The notes under the pieces are model-generated. The model had not been told where the DNA came from. It ran no database searches and worked only from the letters and a program-made list of their open reading frames with translations. Positions 16,965 through 26,871 of a stretch of 59,799 nucleotides of DNA are shown here, piece after piece. A program made the position numbers and the translations under genes. The stretch is taken from contig CAKJZO010000098.1 of assembly GCA_918298275.1 (NCBI GenBank), positions 1 through 59,799 on the forward strand, read 5' to 3'. The stretch's first letter is position 1. Every line of letters begins with the position of its first letter. This DNA comes from Spirochaetota bacterium. GTDB taxonomy: Bacteria > Spirochaetota > Spirochaetia > Sphaerochaetales > Sphaerochaetaceae.

Positions 16965-18485
16965 ATGAAAAAAGCAATCATCACCATTTTATGTCTGCTT
17001 CTTGTTTCCGCTTTCGTCTTTGCAGGCGGATCCAACGAAGGAGCTGCAGCTTCAGCTGCTCCGAAGTACAAGGAAGCTGTTGTCTGTGCTGACGGAAGCC
17101 AGATCACGACCGGCGACCCGCAGAGCATCAACAACCTGCAGCACAACAGACTGTTCAAGTGCTCCCACAATACTCTGGTTTCATACAACAGCGCCGCTGC
17201 AGTATACGAGCCCGAGCTGGCAACAAGCTGGGAGTGGAGCTCAGATCTTCTGACTCTGACCCTCAAGCTCAGGGACGATGTCACATTCCAGAACGGCGAG
17301 AAGTTCACTGCAAACGACGTCAAGTATTCCTATGAGAGAATCATGGGCATGAACTCGACTGCATCTTCAAAGTTCGTCGGAGTTCTCGATCACGTAGAGG
17401 TTGTCGATGACTACACAGTCAAACTCGTCCTTGTTTCACCGAACGTCGACTGGCTCGATACACTGGCTCTGCCTCTTGCATCAATCGTCAACCAGAAGGC
17501 AATCGAAGCCGATCCCCTCAAGGGACCGTGGGTCGGAACCGGTATGTGGATCATCACAGATCTCGAGGAAGGTGACTTCGTACATATGGTCAAGAACGAC
17601 AACTACTGGGGAGGCACAACTCCTACCAGAGAGCTCACCCTCCGCTATATCTCCGAGTCCTCTGCAAGACTCATTGCCCTGCAGAACGGCGAGGTTGATG
17701 TCTGTATCGGACCTGCTTCAACAGAGAAGGGCTTCATCGAAGAGGATCCCACTCTCGAGCTGATCGAGATTCCGAGCGCAACCTGCTGCTATTTCGCATT
17801 CAACACATCCAAGGGACCTGGTGCTGACGAGAACCTCAGACTTGCTCTTGCACACTGCATCAACTATGAAGACGTCATCCTCGGAGCTTCCTCCGGCGAA
17901 GGAACCAGAGCCATCACCAACTGGGGTCCTGCAACCTACGGCTACTATGATGGTTTCGGCGACTATACCTATGATCTGGCTCTTGCCAAGGAGTATCTCG
18001 CAAAGTCCGCATACAAGACACTCACAATCAGCGTCAAGGACAGCGCAAGACTCAGAGCCGCACAGGTCATCCAGGCCAATGCAAAGGAAATCGGACTGAC
18101 AATCAACATCGAAGAGCTTGAAGCCGCTGCACTGACGGCAAAGAGTGCTTTCAAGACAGCAGAGCATGAGTCAATGATCTACACTCTCGGTTGGAACAGC
18201 TACGGTGATGATGCTTCCCGTGCCTACGGAAAGAACTCCAACACCAACAAGGCAACTCTTTCAGATGACAGAGTCATGGAGCTTCTCAAGCTCGCCAGAG
18301 AGTGCACCGACGATGCACAGAGAAAGTCCTACTATGCTGAGATTCAGACCCTCAACCACGAGCATGCCTGGTATATTCCTCTGTTCTACACAGAGCTCAG
18401 CGTTGCTGTAAACAAGGGTGTTTCGGGAGTCATCTGGGAAGGACACCAGAGCCACGACTACTCCAACATCGTTGTATCCATCTGA
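16965..18485 (+). CDS. Dipeptide/oligopeptide ABC transporter substrate-binding protein (SBP_bac_5)
   Basis: The 506-residue precursor has a signal peptide ending AFVFA, followed by GGSNEG. There is no lipobox Cys, a form often seen in Sphaerochaeta-like spirochaetes. Family-5 binding protein blocks are visible: YEPELATSWEWSSDLLTLTLKLRDDVTFQNGEKFTANDVKYSYER shortened to its key parts (LATSW, FQNGE, DVKYSYER), FNTSKGPGADENLRLAL, and a late WYIPLFYTEL. The ATG at 16965 has AAAGGAG upstream. It captures peptides for the permease genes that follow. An attenuator-like hairpin at 18507 separates it from them, as often found after abundant binding proteins. Confidence 0.92.
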   Translation: MKKAIITILCLLLVSAFVFAGGSNEGAAASAAPKYKEAVVCADGSQITTGDPQSINNLQHNRLFKCSHNTLVSYNSAAAVYEPELATSWEWSSDLLTLTLKLRDDVTFQNGEKFTANDVKYSYERIMGMNSTASSKFVGVLDHVEVVDDYTVKLVLVSPNVDWLDTLALPLASIVNQKAIEADPLKGPWVGTGMWIITDLEEGDFVHMVKNDNYWGGTTPTRELTLRYISESSARLIALQNGEVDVCIGPASTEKGFIEEDPTLELIEIPSATCCYFAFNTSKGPGADENLRLALAHCINYEDVILGASSGEGTRAITNWGPATYGYYDGFGDYTYDLALAKEYLAKSAYKTLTISVKDSARLRAAQVIQANAKEIGLTINIEELEAAALTAKSAFKTAEHESMIYTLGWNSYGDDASRAYGKNSNTNKATLSDDRVMELLKLARECTDDAQRKSYYAEIQTLNHEHAWYIPLFYTELSVAVNKGVSGVIWEGHQSHDYSNIVVSI

Positions 18486-18506
18486 TTTCAGGATGTTTTT
18501 CGGAAG

Positions 18507-18537
18507 CAGCGCCCCTGAAAAGGCGGCGCTGTTTCTG
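18507..18537 (+). terminator. attenuator-like hairpin between binding protein and permease genes
   Basis: CAGCGCC (18507-18513) pairs perfectly with GGCGCTG (18525-18531), followed by TTTCTG. The U-run is short, so partial termination or mRNA stabilisation is more likely than a full stop. Confidence 0.5.
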
Positions 18538-18566
18538 TAATTGAAGGGCGTTTTAACGGAGGAATC

Positions 18567-19544
18567 ATGCACCGTTACGTAATTAAAAGAATCCTGCTGC
18601 TGATACCGGTTATCATCGGAGTGTCGTTCATGATCTACTTCATCATGGACCTTGCTCCCGGCGATATCATCACGCAGCTTGTAGGCGAAGATGCTTCTGA
18701 AGAGCAGATTGCAGCTTTGCAGCATGAATACGGATACGACCGTTCCGTATTCTACAGATATGGAAAATACATGCTGGGTCTTCTACACGGAGACCTGGGA
18801 ACATCATACATCACGAAGAAACCTGTCTGGGACATGTATATCACAAGGCTCCCCAAGACATTCTGGCTAGCAATAGGAGCCAGCGTGGTTGCAATAGGCC
18901 TGAGTATTCCGCTCGGAATAGTGTCGGCCGTCAAGAGCGGATCATTGATCGACAACTCATGTATGGTCCTGGCTCTGCTGGGCCTGTCGATGCCCAACTT
19001 CTGGCTGGGGCTTCTGCTGATCATCGAGTTCTCGCTTAATCTAGGCTGGGTTCCGTCCGGAGGCTTCCGAGGCTTCAGCTCCGTAATACTTCCTGCAATC
19101 ACGATCGGAACCGGCCATATGGCGGTCATGACCAGAACCACCAGATCCTCGATGATCGATGTCATCAGACAGGACTATCTGCGCACGGCAAGAGCCAAGG
19201 GTGTCAGCGAGCACAAGGTCATCACGAAGCATGCCTTCAGAAATGCCTTCATTCCCATTCTGACAATCATCGGCGGTCAGCTCTGCGCCGGAATCGGCGG
19301 TGCCGTCATCACCGAATCCGTTTTCTCCTGGCCGGGTGTAGGAAGACTGATCATCGACTACGTGCATCAGCGTGACGTACCTGTCGTCACGGGTTCGATC
19401 ATCATGACAACCATAATCACCGGAGTCATACACCTTGCGGTTGACCTTCTCTATGCCGTAGTAGACCCGAGAATCAAGGGCAAATACAGCAGAAAGGGAC
19501 TCAGACTCGCTCCGAGAGTGAAGACAAAGAGGGGTGCGGCATGA
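18567..19544 (+). CDS. Peptide ABC transporter permease (DppB-like)
   Basis: This 325-residue inner-membrane protein has six predicted helices. The BPD_transp_1 coupling motif is RAKGVSEHKVITKHAFRNAF, near residue 210. The N-terminal helix plus DLAPGD and the loop GRYGKYMLGLLHGDLGTSY-like region are typical of DppB/OppB. CGGAGGAATC precedes the ATG. Its stop overlaps the start of the second permease by four bases. It forms the translocation pore with the DppC-like protein. Confidence 0.93.
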   Translation: MHRYVIKRILLLIPVIIGVSFMIYFIMDLAPGDIITQLVGEDASEEQIAALQHEYGYDRSVFYRYGKYMLGLLHGDLGTSYITKKPVWDMYITRLPKTFWLAIGASVVAIGLSIPLGIVSAVKSGSLIDNSCMVLALLGLSMPNFWLGLLLIIEFSLNLGWVPSGGFRGFSSVILPAITIGTGHMAVMTRTTRSSMIDVIRQDYLRTARAKGVSEHKVITKHAFRNAFIPILTIIGGQLCAGIGGAVITESVFSWPGVGRLIIDYVHQRDVPVVTGSIIMTTIITGVIHLAVDLLYAVVDPRIKGKYSRKGLRLAPRVKTKRGAA

Positions 19545-20431
19545 GAGAAAAGAACACACTTGTTTCAAGACAGTACAGAAAGAGAAGCAGGGCAGGAGAG
19601 GTCTGGCATCGCCTGAAGAAGAACAAGGGCGCCATGATCGGCCTCGGAATTATTGTCCTGCTGGCCCTGATTGCCATTCTGGCCGATGTGCTTGTCGACT
19701 ATGACACACAGGTCATCGGCATGACTCTCAAGGACAGGCTCCAGCATCCCAGCAAGGCCCATATCATGGGTACCGACGACCTCGGACGTGATATCTTCGC
19801 CAGACTCCTGTACGGTTCAAGGTTCAGCCTTTCGGTCGGAGTCGTGGCCGTTGCAATCGCCGTTGTGGTCGGAGTTATCCTCGGTGCATTCGCCGGCTAC
19901 TACACCGGCGGAATAGTCGAAGACATAATCATGAGGGCAACGGATATCTTTGCAGCCGTACCGAACATGCTGATGGCAATAGTCATCGTTGCGGCCCTGG
20001 GTGCAAATACGCTGAACCTGATGATCTCAGTCGGAGTCACCAGTATCCCGCAGTTCGTGAGAACCACGAGAGCTGCAGTTCTGACGGTTACCGGACAGGA
20101 ATACATCGAGAGCGCCAGGGCAATAGGCGAGAGTGAGACGAAGATCATCTTCAAGCATATTCTGCCCAACTGTCTCAGCCCGATCATCGTCCGTGTTACT
20201 CTCAGGGTTTCATCGGCAATCATCTCGGCATCGTCCTTGAGCTTCCTGGGTCTCGGTGTTCCGGCTCCCGCTCCGGAGTGGGGCTCGATGCTTTCTTCCG
20301 GAAGAGCCTACCTCAGAGGTTACAGCTACATGACGCTGTTCCCGGGTCTGGCAATCATGATTACCGTTCTGGCATTCAACATGGTCGGTGACGGCCTGCG
20401 TGATGCCATGGATCCCAAGCTCAAGAAATAA
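19541..20431 (+). CDS. Peptide ABC transporter permease (DppC-like)
   Basis: The 296-residue protein has the DppC N-terminal segment (WHRLKKNKGAMIGLGIIVLLAL), six helices and the coupling motif SARAIGESETKIIFKHILPN. HIMGTDDLGRDIFARLLYGSRFSL is the standard DppC signature (key residues GTDDLGRD). It overlaps the DppB-like gene by four bases, showing coupled translation. It makes the second half of the pore. Confidence 0.93.
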   Translation: MREKNTLVSRQYRKRSRAGEVWHRLKKNKGAMIGLGIIVLLALIAILADVLVDYDTQVIGMTLKDRLQHPSKAHIMGTDDLGRDIFARLLYGSRFSLSVGVVAVAIAVVVGVILGAFAGYYTGGIVEDIIMRATDIFAAVPNMLMAIVIVAALGANTLNLMISVGVTSIPQFVRTTRAAVLTVTGQEYIESARAIGESETKIIFKHILPNCLSPIIVRVTLRVSSAIISASSLSFLGLGVPAPAPEWGSMLSSGRAYLRGYSYMTLFPGLAIMITVLAFNMVGDGLRDAMDPKLKK

Positions 20432-20442
20432 GGAGGTCTGCA

Positions 20443-21453
20443 ATGGAAAACAAGAATGATCTGATTCTGGAAGTGGACCACCTTACGGTCAACTATGAGC
20501 TTGAGGATGAGACCGTCGAGGCCGTCAGGGACGTGTCGTTCAAGCTGGGCAGGGGAAAGACCCTTGGCCTGGTAGGAGAGACCGGAGCCGGCAAGACCAC
20601 TACGGCATTGTCCATACTGAATCTGATTCCCGATCCGCCGGGAGTCATCAAAGGCGGAACAATCAAGCTTGACGGTGAGAACGTTCTCGAGAAGACCATC
20701 AAGGAGATGTCGAGAATCCGCGGAAAGGAAGTATCCATGATCTTCCAGGATCCGATGACCAGCCTCAACCCTGTCTTCACTGTCGGAGACCAGATTGCCG
20801 AGGCCATCATGATCCATGAGAAACTGGACAAGAAGGCTGCCTTCGAGAAGGCTCAGGAAATGCTCCAGATTGTAGGAATTCCCGGAGAAAGAGCCGCCGA
20901 GTATCCGCATCAGTTCTCAGGCGGAATGAAGCAGCGCGTGGTTATCGCCATCGCCCTTGCCTGTAATCCGCAGCTTCTGATTGCCGATGAGCCTACGACT
21001 GCTCTGGACGTTACGATTCAGGCCCAGGTTCTGGATCTGATGAAGGAACTCAAGAAGAAGTACGGAATGGCCATGATCCTGATTACCCATGACCTGGGCA
21101 TCATTGCAGAGACCTGTGATGACGTTGCAGTCATGTATGCAGGAAAGATAATCGAGCGCGGTTCTCTGGAAGAGGTGTTCAACACCGCCAGACACCCGTA
21201 TACAGAGGGTCTGTTCAACAGCCTTCCGAACATCGCCGAGCGTAAGGAGAGGCTCAAGCCGATTCCCGGACTCATGCCCGATCCCACCAAGCTGCCCAAG
21301 GGATGTGCCTTTGCACCCAGATGCCCGTATGCCAAACCTTCATGCATCGATGTAATGCCGGAGGAAAGGCACTTCGGCGGCACTCACTACTGCAGCTGCA
21401 ACGCTTACGATGACGAGAGCTTCCATCTTGAAAGGGAGGACATAGTACTATGA
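20443..21453 (+). CDS. Peptide ABC transporter ATP-binding protein (DppD-like)
   Basis: The 336-residue ATPase has a Walker [10 protein letters not shown] near residue 46, a Q-loop [10 protein letters not shown], signature FSGGMKQR, and Walker [13 protein letters not shown]. The C-terminal oligopeptide domain has the [14 protein letters not shown] cysteine cluster. AGGAGGTCTGCA precedes the ATG. It overlaps the next ATPase gene by four bases. It powers uptake together with the DppF-like subunit. Confidence 0.94.
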   Translation: MENKNDLILEVDHLTVNYELEDETVEAVRDVSFKLGRGKTLGLVGETGAGKTTTALSILNLIPDPPGVIKGGTIKLDGENVLEKTIKEMSRIRGKEVSMIFQDPMTSLNPVFTVGDQIAEAIMIHEKLDKKAAFEKAQEMLQIVGIPGERAAEYPHQFSGGMKQRVVIAIALACNPQLLIADEPTTALDVTIQAQVLDLMKELKKKYGMAMILITHDLGIIAETCDDVAVMYAGKIIERGSLEEVFNTARHPYTEGLFNSLPNIAERKERLKPIPGLMPDPTKLPKGCAFAPRCPYAKPSCIDVMPEERHFGGTHYCSCNAYDDESFHLEREDIVL

Positions 21454-22406
21454 GTGACATCCTGTTGGAGGTGAAGAACCTCAAGAAATACTTCAAGACT
21501 CCCAAAGGAATGCTCCATGCCGTGGACGATGTCTCATTTACCATAGAGCGTGGTAAAACTTTGGGTATTGTCGGTGAATCAGGCTGTGGAAAGTCAACTA
21601 CCGGACGCTGTATCATGCGCCTGATAGAACCCACCAGCGGCCAGGTCATCTTTGACGGGGTGGATCTCGCATCCCTTTCCGGACGCCAGATGAGAAAGGC
21701 CCGCAAGGACATCCAGATCATCTTCCAGGACCCGTTCTCATCCCTGGACCCCAGACAGACTGTTCTTCAGGCCATTGCGGAGCCGATCATCCAGAACAAG
21801 CTGATCAAGGGTACTGCGGCAATCGAGAAGCGCGTTCTGGAGCTGATGGAGACGGTAGGTCTTGCAGAAAGACTGATCAACTCCTATCCGCATGAACTGG
21901 ACGGCGGAAGACGTCAGAGAATCGGAATCGCCCGTGCCCTGAGCGTGGAGCCCAAGCTGATCATCTGCGATGAGCCGGTATCCGCTCTGGACGTTTCCAT
22001 TCAGGCACAGATTTTGAACCTTCTGGAAGACCTGCAGGAGAAGCTGGGACTGACCTATATCTTCATCACCCACGACCTCAGCGTCGTGAACCATTTCTCG
22101 GATGACATTGCAGTCATGTACTTGGGCAAAATGGTAGAGAAAGCCCCGGCAGAGGAGCTGTTCGCCCATCCGACCCATCCGTACACCAAGGCTCTGCTTT
22201 CTGCAATTCCGGTACCGGATCTGAGATACAAGCAGGACAGGATCCTTCTCAAGGGTGAGATTGCCTCTCCGGTCAATCCTCCCGACCAGTGCCGTTTCCA
22301 CAAACGATGCTATATGGCATGCGAGCAGTGCAAGGGCAAGGAGCCGAGTCTTGTCGAGATGACTCCCAACCATTTCGTTGCATGTCACCTCTGCCAGATA
22401 GGTTGA
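21450..22406 (+). CDS. Peptide ABC transporter ATP-binding protein (DppF-like)
   Basis: The 318-residue ATPase has a Walker [13 protein letters not shown], a Q-loop [12 protein letters not shown], and Walker [13 protein letters not shown]. The signature is unusual: DGGRRQR, where LSGGQRQR is expected, so the first Ser-Gly of the motif is altered to Asp-Gly. The C-terminal cysteine motif [14 protein letters not shown] is present. One altered signature motif may make one ATP site of the heterodimer degenerate, as in several asymmetric ABC transporters (inference). Confidence 0.92.
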   Translation: MSDILLEVKNLKKYFKTPKGMLHAVDDVSFTIERGKTLGIVGESGCGKSTTGRCIMRLIEPTSGQVIFDGVDLASLSGRQMRKARKDIQIIFQDPFSSLDPRQTVLQAIAEPIIQNKLIKGTAAIEKRVLELMETVGLAERLINSYPHELDGGRRQRIGIARALSVEPKLIICDEPVSALDVSIQAQILNLLEDLQEKLGLTYIFITHDLSVVNHFSDDIAVMYLGKMVEKAPAEELFAHPTHPYTKALLSAIPVPDLRYKQDRILLKGEIASPVNPPDQCRFHKRCYMACEQCKGKEPSLVEMTPNHFVACHLCQIG

Positions 22407-22436
22407 CTGATAGGAGATGTACAAGAGGAACAGATT

Positions 22437-23207
22437 ATGAGCGATAAAATCAGAATCAGATGGCTAACCAACGCCAGCTTCGAGATACAGGGCTGCGGAC
22501 AGGTGATTCTCACGGATCCCTGCCTGCAACAGAGCACATACAAGGGGATTGACGCCTCATCATTCGAGAAAGTGGATCATGTGGTGGTTTCCCATCTTCA
22601 TTGGGATCACATCACGGAGCTTCCGATAATCGAGAACAAGCACCATCCGTTCATCTATACCGGAGCCCTCGGCGCCGATCTGCTTGCCTCATGGCTTGAC
22701 TGCAACACGTCCCTGTTTTTCCCGATGTTCCCGGACCAGGAACTGGACATGGGACCGTTCAGGATCAAGATGTTCTACAACCGCCATGCCAATGTGGGAA
22801 AGACCAAGAGCCAGCAGACTGCCAAATGCGAGGAGTATGACTTCATGAAGTTCTATCCCGGTCTGGACAAGCTCCAGAGCATGGGAGGCATGGAGATGTG
22901 CTCCTATCTGATTACCTTCGAGAACGGCTTCAAGATTCTGTTCTGGGGCGGTAACATTGCGCAGAACCAGATTTCCCACCTCAGGGGTCTCAAGCCGGAT
23001 GTTGCGCTGATGCAGTATTCCAAACAGGGTGCCGTAGCTCTTTCCGAGCTAGCAGAGGCTGTGGATCCGGGCGTTCTGATCCCGCATCACCATGATCTGA
23101 AGATCCCGTTTACCGATGAGCGCACTCAGGAGAAACTCAGGGTTCTGAAGGAAACCTACAAGGGGAAACTCATCTGCCCGGAGAACGGACAGTGGCTTGA
23201 ATTCTGA
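22437..23207 (+). CDS. Metallo-beta-lactamase-fold hydrolase (UlaG-like)
   Basis: The 256-residue cytoplasmic protein has the metal motif SHLHWDH (HxHxDH) near residues 50-56 and further ligands in the downstream strands (LIPHHHDLKIP). The layout resembles UlaG-like MBL hydrolases, some of which act on lactones, nucleotides or N-acyl compounds. It lies 30 bases after the DppF-like gene, so it is likely in the same operon and may process the imported substrate. The substrate is unknown. Confidence 0.8.
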   Translation: MSDKIRIRWLTNASFEIQGCGQVILTDPCLQQSTYKGIDASSFEKVDHVVVSHLHWDHITELPIIENKHHPFIYTGALGADLLASWLDCNTSLFFPMFPDQELDMGPFRIKMFYNRHANVGKTKSQQTAKCEEYDFMKFYPGLDKLQSMGGMEMCSYLITFENGFKILFWGGNIAQNQISHLRGLKPDVALMQYSKQGAVALSELAEAVDPGVLIPHHHDLKIPFTDERTQEKLRVLKETYKGKLICPENGQWLEF

Positions 23208-23215
23208 AAAACGAC

Positions 23216-23983
23216 ATGAAGAGATTTTGTTTTTTTGCAGCATGCCTGATTCTCATCTGCGTTCTGCTTGTTTCCTGTGCAAGTACGGGAAACAGGCAGA
23301 AGGATGAGCTCAGCATCCTTTTCATCGGAAACAGCTTCACATACGGCAACAACCTCCCGTGGCTGTTCGGCAACATATGCGAAAGCTGCGGATATACCGG
23401 TATCAGGGTCGATTCCGTAATGATGGGCTCCTATACGCTCGAGATGTACTGCGACCCCGAGAACAAGTATTGCAGGCAGATCGAGGATATGCTCTCGGAA
23501 ACAGCCTATGATATCGTGATCCTGCAGGAGCAGAGCATCCGTCCCATCAACAGCTACGACAAGTTCCATGATGCTGCCGCAACACTCACGGAGAAGGCCC
23601 GTGCCAACGGAGCCAGGGTGCTGCTCTACGAGACCTGGGGCTACGCCGAAGGCTATCCCGACCTGAAGTACAACGGGTGGACGACATCCCAGATGGAGAG
23701 CCTGCTTGCAGAAGCCTATACCAGACTGGCAGAAGAACTCGGCGTCGAGGTCGTCTACTGCGGATCGGTGATGGCAGATATGTACTCCAAGGGAACCGAC
23801 ATCCCGCTGTACCATAAGGATCTCAAGCATCCGGGAATAGGCGGAAGCTATCTTGTTGCATTGACGTTCTTCAACTACATATTCGGCGAGGATACCACAA
23901 AGGTTCCTTATCAGCCCAAGACCTTGACCGACGAGCAGTCCGCTGTCCTGAAACAGGAAGTCATGGACTTCTTCCACAGGTGA
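23216..23983 (+). CDS. SGNH/GDSL-type hydrolase lipoprotein (DUF4886-like)
   Basis: The 255-residue lipoprotein has a signal peptide with lipobox LVSC (Cys near residue 21). The SGNH block ILFIGNSFTYGNNLPWLF carries the nucleophile Ser in GNSFT. VILQEQSIRPINSYDKF and a late catalytic D..H pair (HKDLKHPGIGGSYL) are present. It is a clear paralogue of the C-terminal half of the 45038-46285 protein. It sits 8 bases after the MBL gene without a strong Shine-Dalgarno sequence and is probably translated by coupling. SGNH enzymes are esterases or deacetylases acting on surface or imported substrates. Confidence 0.8.
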   Translation: MKRFCFFAACLILICVLLVSCASTGNRQKDELSILFIGNSFTYGNNLPWLFGNICESCGYTGIRVDSVMMGSYTLEMYCDPENKYCRQIEDMLSETAYDIVILQEQSIRPINSYDKFHDAAATLTEKARANGARVLLYETWGYAEGYPDLKYNGWTTSQMESLLAEAYTRLAEELGVEVVYCGSVMADMYSKGTDIPLYHKDLKHPGIGGSYLVALTFFNYIFGEDTTKVPYQPKTLTDEQSAVLKQEVMDFFHR

Positions 23984-23987
23984 TGCC

Positions 23988-24905
23988 ATGTCTCTGACGT
24001 CCAGGATGCTCCAGAAAGCCTTTGTTCTTGCAGACTCGCAGAAAAACAAAGGTCAGGTGACTCCGGAAAGTATCATCCGCTTCGATGATATCGTCTACGG
24101 ACCGGATCTGAAATGGAACGTCCTGGATGTCTACCGGCCGCGTGATGTCCAGGGCAAGCTGCCCGTGATAATCGATGTTCACGGAGGCGGCTGGGTATAC
24201 GGGGACAAGGAAGTCTATCAGTTCTACTGCATGGCCCTTGCCCGCCGCGGATTTGCCGTGGTGAACTTCACATACCGCCTTGCTCCCGAGTTCATCTTCC
24301 CGTCCAGCATGGAGGATACCGACCTTGTGGTGCGCTTCGTGCTGTCCCATGCCGATGAGTACGGCTTCGACCTGGACAATGTGTTCATGGTCGGTGACTC
24401 TGCCGGAGCTCACATGGTAACCATGTACAGCCTGATGTGTACGGACCACGCCTATGCATCCGAAGCCGTAGGAGTGGTTCCTCCCGAGGGTTTCGTGCCC
24501 AGGGCCGTGGTCCTGAACTGCGGCATCTACGACATCATCGAGATGCTTAAAAACAACGGCCCTTCGATAATTCTTCTCAAGCCCCTTGTAAAGGACCTTC
24601 TGGGTGTGGATTCCATGACAGCAGAAATCGAAGCCGAGAAGGAGAGGATTCTGAGCCCCTGCAGATTCATAGGCCCGACTTTTCCCCCGGCCTTTGTGAT
24701 GACCAGCAATGCCGACTTCATGAAGGAGCAGCCTGCATTCCTGATTCCCCGACTTGAGGAAAACAATGTCAAACACGTATTCAAGATCTATGGAGAAAAG
24801 GGCGGCAAGTCACTGGCACATGTGTTTCACTGCGATCCGAGGCTGGGTGAGGCCAGAATCTGCAACGATGAGGAAATGGCATTCCTCAAGTCTTTTGTTG
24901 TCTGA
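23988..24905 (+). CDS. Alpha/beta hydrolase (HSL/BD-FAE-like)
   Basis: The 305-residue protein lacks a signal peptide. The oxyanion block DVHGGGWVYGDK lies near residues 64-75, and the nucleophile elbow GDSAG near residue 140. A late His occurs in LAHVFHCDP. This is the hormone-sensitive-lipase/acetyl-esterase arrangement. It starts 4 bases after the SGNH stop and is probably the last gene of the peptide transporter operon. It likely removes ester groups from small molecules, substrate unknown. Confidence 0.83.
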   Translation: MSLTSRMLQKAFVLADSQKNKGQVTPESIIRFDDIVYGPDLKWNVLDVYRPRDVQGKLPVIIDVHGGGWVYGDKEVYQFYCMALARRGFAVVNFTYRLAPEFIFPSSMEDTDLVVRFVLSHADEYGFDLDNVFMVGDSAGAHMVTMYSLMCTDHAYASEAVGVVPPEGFVPRAVVLNCGIYDIIEMLKNNGPSIILLKPLVKDLLGVDSMTAEIEAEKERILSPCRFIGPTFPPAFVMTSNADFMKEQPAFLIPRLEENNVKHVFKIYGEKGGKSLAHVFHCDPRLGEARICNDEEMAFLKSFVV

Positions 24906-24957
24906 AACAGACGATTCCATGCTATATTATGAACAACTCTTTAAGTGAGGTTTCACG

Positions 24958-26067
24958 ATGACATTCGGTCTTTATGTGATCTGGGTGGTCCAGACGATAG
25001 CAGCCTATGCGATATTATTCCTGATTCAGCTTCCGATGCGGCGTCATGCAGGTTGGATTCTGCGTGCCGTGGTCTTTGCAGTCAAGCTGGTGCTTCTTGT
25101 TGCCAGCGCCTATCTTGCTGTTGCTTCAGACTCCTGGATAACCTGGAACCTGAACTATACGATAGGTGCGTTCTATCTGGCGATAATGGGAGACTTGCTC
25201 TCAGATATAGTGACCTTACCTATAGTCATTATCAAAAAAAGAGAGGGCAGCATTACAATTCAGGCTATCGTTTCTCTTGTTCTGACGCTTCTGATCCTTA
25301 TTCTCGGAGCCGTGAACATGCAGAACGTGAGGAAAAACGAGCTAACATATTCTTCGGAGAAGCTTACCAGAAGGCATCGCTTCGTATTCCTGGCCGATCT
25401 TCATGTCGGGTCTTCTCAAAGCGCTGAAATCGTCGAGAAGACAATCCTTGAGATTGCATCGCTCAGACCGGATTTCGTTGTTCTTGGCGGTGACATTACG
25501 GATGAGTTCTCGACCGAGGATGAGATGGTGACCACCTACAGCCTTCTTGGATCCTTAGATGTTCCGGTCTATTTCATCTACGGCAACCATGACCGTCAGC
25601 CCAATGCGGATCTTGCAGGCGGCGCCAAATTCAGTCCGGAGAAACTTGAACAGACCCTCAGGTACTACGGAATTATAATTCTCAAGGACGATTGGGTGCA
25701 GATATCGCCCGATCTGGTGCTCATGGGACGTGAGGATCAGTCCGATCCTTCACGTCTTACAGTCGAGAAGCTGAGGCCGCGGCCGGAGAATGCATATGTG
25801 GTGAACGTGGATCACTCCCCATATCAGACGGATGACATCATCGCGACAAAGGCCGATCTGCAGCTTTCGGGCCACACCCACGCAGGGCAGTACTTCCCGC
25901 TCCAGCTTGTATACAACCTTACGGGCTACGATGCATACGGCAGCTACCGTTACGGGGAAACGGATCTCTATGTTTCCTCCGGAGTCGCGGGCTGGCGCCT
26001 CCCGTTGAGGACCGAGGAGCACTGCCATTACGAACTCATCAACCTCATTCCCGCAGCCTACAGGTGA
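24958..26067 (+). CDS. Membrane-anchored metallophosphoesterase (YkuE/YaeI-like)
   Basis: The 369-residue protein has four N-terminal membrane helices (about residues 1-115). A calcineurin-like domain follows: FLADLHVGS (DxH), VLGGDITDEF (GD), YGNHDRQ (GNHD), and LSGHTHAGQYFP (GHTH). Members of this family hydrolyse lipid-linked phosphoesters such as UDP-diacylglucosamine-like compounds, or nucleotides. It is followed 3 bases later by a short-chain dehydrogenase, so the two form an operon. Confidence 0.87.
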   Translation: MTFGLYVIWVVQTIAAYAILFLIQLPMRRHAGWILRAVVFAVKLVLLVASAYLAVASDSWITWNLNYTIGAFYLAIMGDLLSDIVTLPIVIIKKREGSITIQAIVSLVLTLLILILGAVNMQNVRKNELTYSSEKLTRRHRFVFLADLHVGSSQSAEIVEKTILEIASLRPDFVVLGGDITDEFSTEDEMVTTYSLLGSLDVPVYFIYGNHDRQPNADLAGGAKFSPEKLEQTLRYYGIIILKDDWVQISPDLVLMGREDQSDPSRLTVEKLRPRPENAYVVNVDHSPYQTDDIIATKADLQLSGHTHAGQYFPLQLVYNLTGYDAYGSYRYGETDLYVSSGVAGWRLPLRTEEHCHYELINLIPAAYR

Positions 26068-26070
26068 ACC

Positions 26071-26871
26071 ATGGGAAAAGGTACGGTTGTAGTAACAGGC
26101 GCCGCAGGCGGGATGGGGCAGGCTGTATGCCGCCTTCTGAGCGAAAGGGGCTATCGTGTCTGGAAGCTGGATATCGCAGACAGGGATGACACTGATTACA
26201 TCCGAACGGATATCACCTCGGAGCAGTCCGTCCTGTCTGCAGCGGAACAGATCAGGTCCGTCTCCGGTAAGGTCGATGCCGTTGTGAACATGGCGGGCAT
26301 CTATGACATGAACTCTCTGGTCGAGATGCCCGAAGAGGAATTCCTCAGGATCTTCAATATCAATTTCTTCGGTATGTACAGGATCAACAAGGCCTTTCTG
26401 CCGCTTCTGAATCCCAACTCAAGGATAGTGATGGTTTCCAGCGAGCTGGCCCCCCTGGATCCGCTGCCGTTTACCGGGATATACGGGATTACCAAGAGTA
26501 CGATCGAGAAGTACGCCTATTCGCTGAGGATGGAGCTTCAGCTTCTGGGGCACAGTGTGTCCGTAATCAGGCCCGGGGCAGTGAAGACTTCGCTTCTGGA
26601 CGTATCTCAGAAACGCATCGAGAATTTCTGTGACAATACAGAGCTCTACAAAAACACTTCCAGACGCTTTCTGGCTTTGGTGAACAAGGTCGAGACTGCA
26701 AACGTACTGCCCGAGAAGGTGGCTTGTGTCGTACTGCGTTCGCTTGAAGACAGGCATCCGCGCTATGTGTACAACCTGAACCGAAGCCCGTTGCTCCGCC
26801 TTCTGAACATTCTGCCCCAGCATGTGCAGAACCGGATAATCAGAAAGATACTGTCCGGGAAGAATCAGTAG
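26071..26871 (+). CDS. Short-chain dehydrogenase/reductase
   Basis: The 266-residue protein has the SDR cofactor motif TGAAGGMG (residues 8-15), NMAG, and the catalytic Ser with Y-x-x-x-K (YGITK near residue 142). The C-terminal basic stretch RSPLLRLLNILPQHVQNRIIRKIL may contact membranes. It overlaps the convergent DUF5662 gene by seven bases. Substrate unknown; lipid or sterol-like substrates are common in this SDR subgroup. Confidence 0.86.
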   Translation: MGKGTVVVTGAAGGMGQAVCRLLSERGYRVWKLDIADRDDTDYIRTDITSEQSVLSAAEQIRSVSGKVDAVVNMAGIYDMNSLVEMPEEEFLRIFNINFFGMYRINKAFLPLLNPNSRIVMVSSELAPLDPLPFTGIYGITKSTIEKYAYSLRMELQLLGHSVSVIRPGAVKTSLLDVSQKRIENFCDNTELYKNTSRRFLALVNKVETANVLPEKVACVVLRSLEDRHPRYVYNLNRSPLLRLLNILPQHVQNRIIRKILSGKNQ

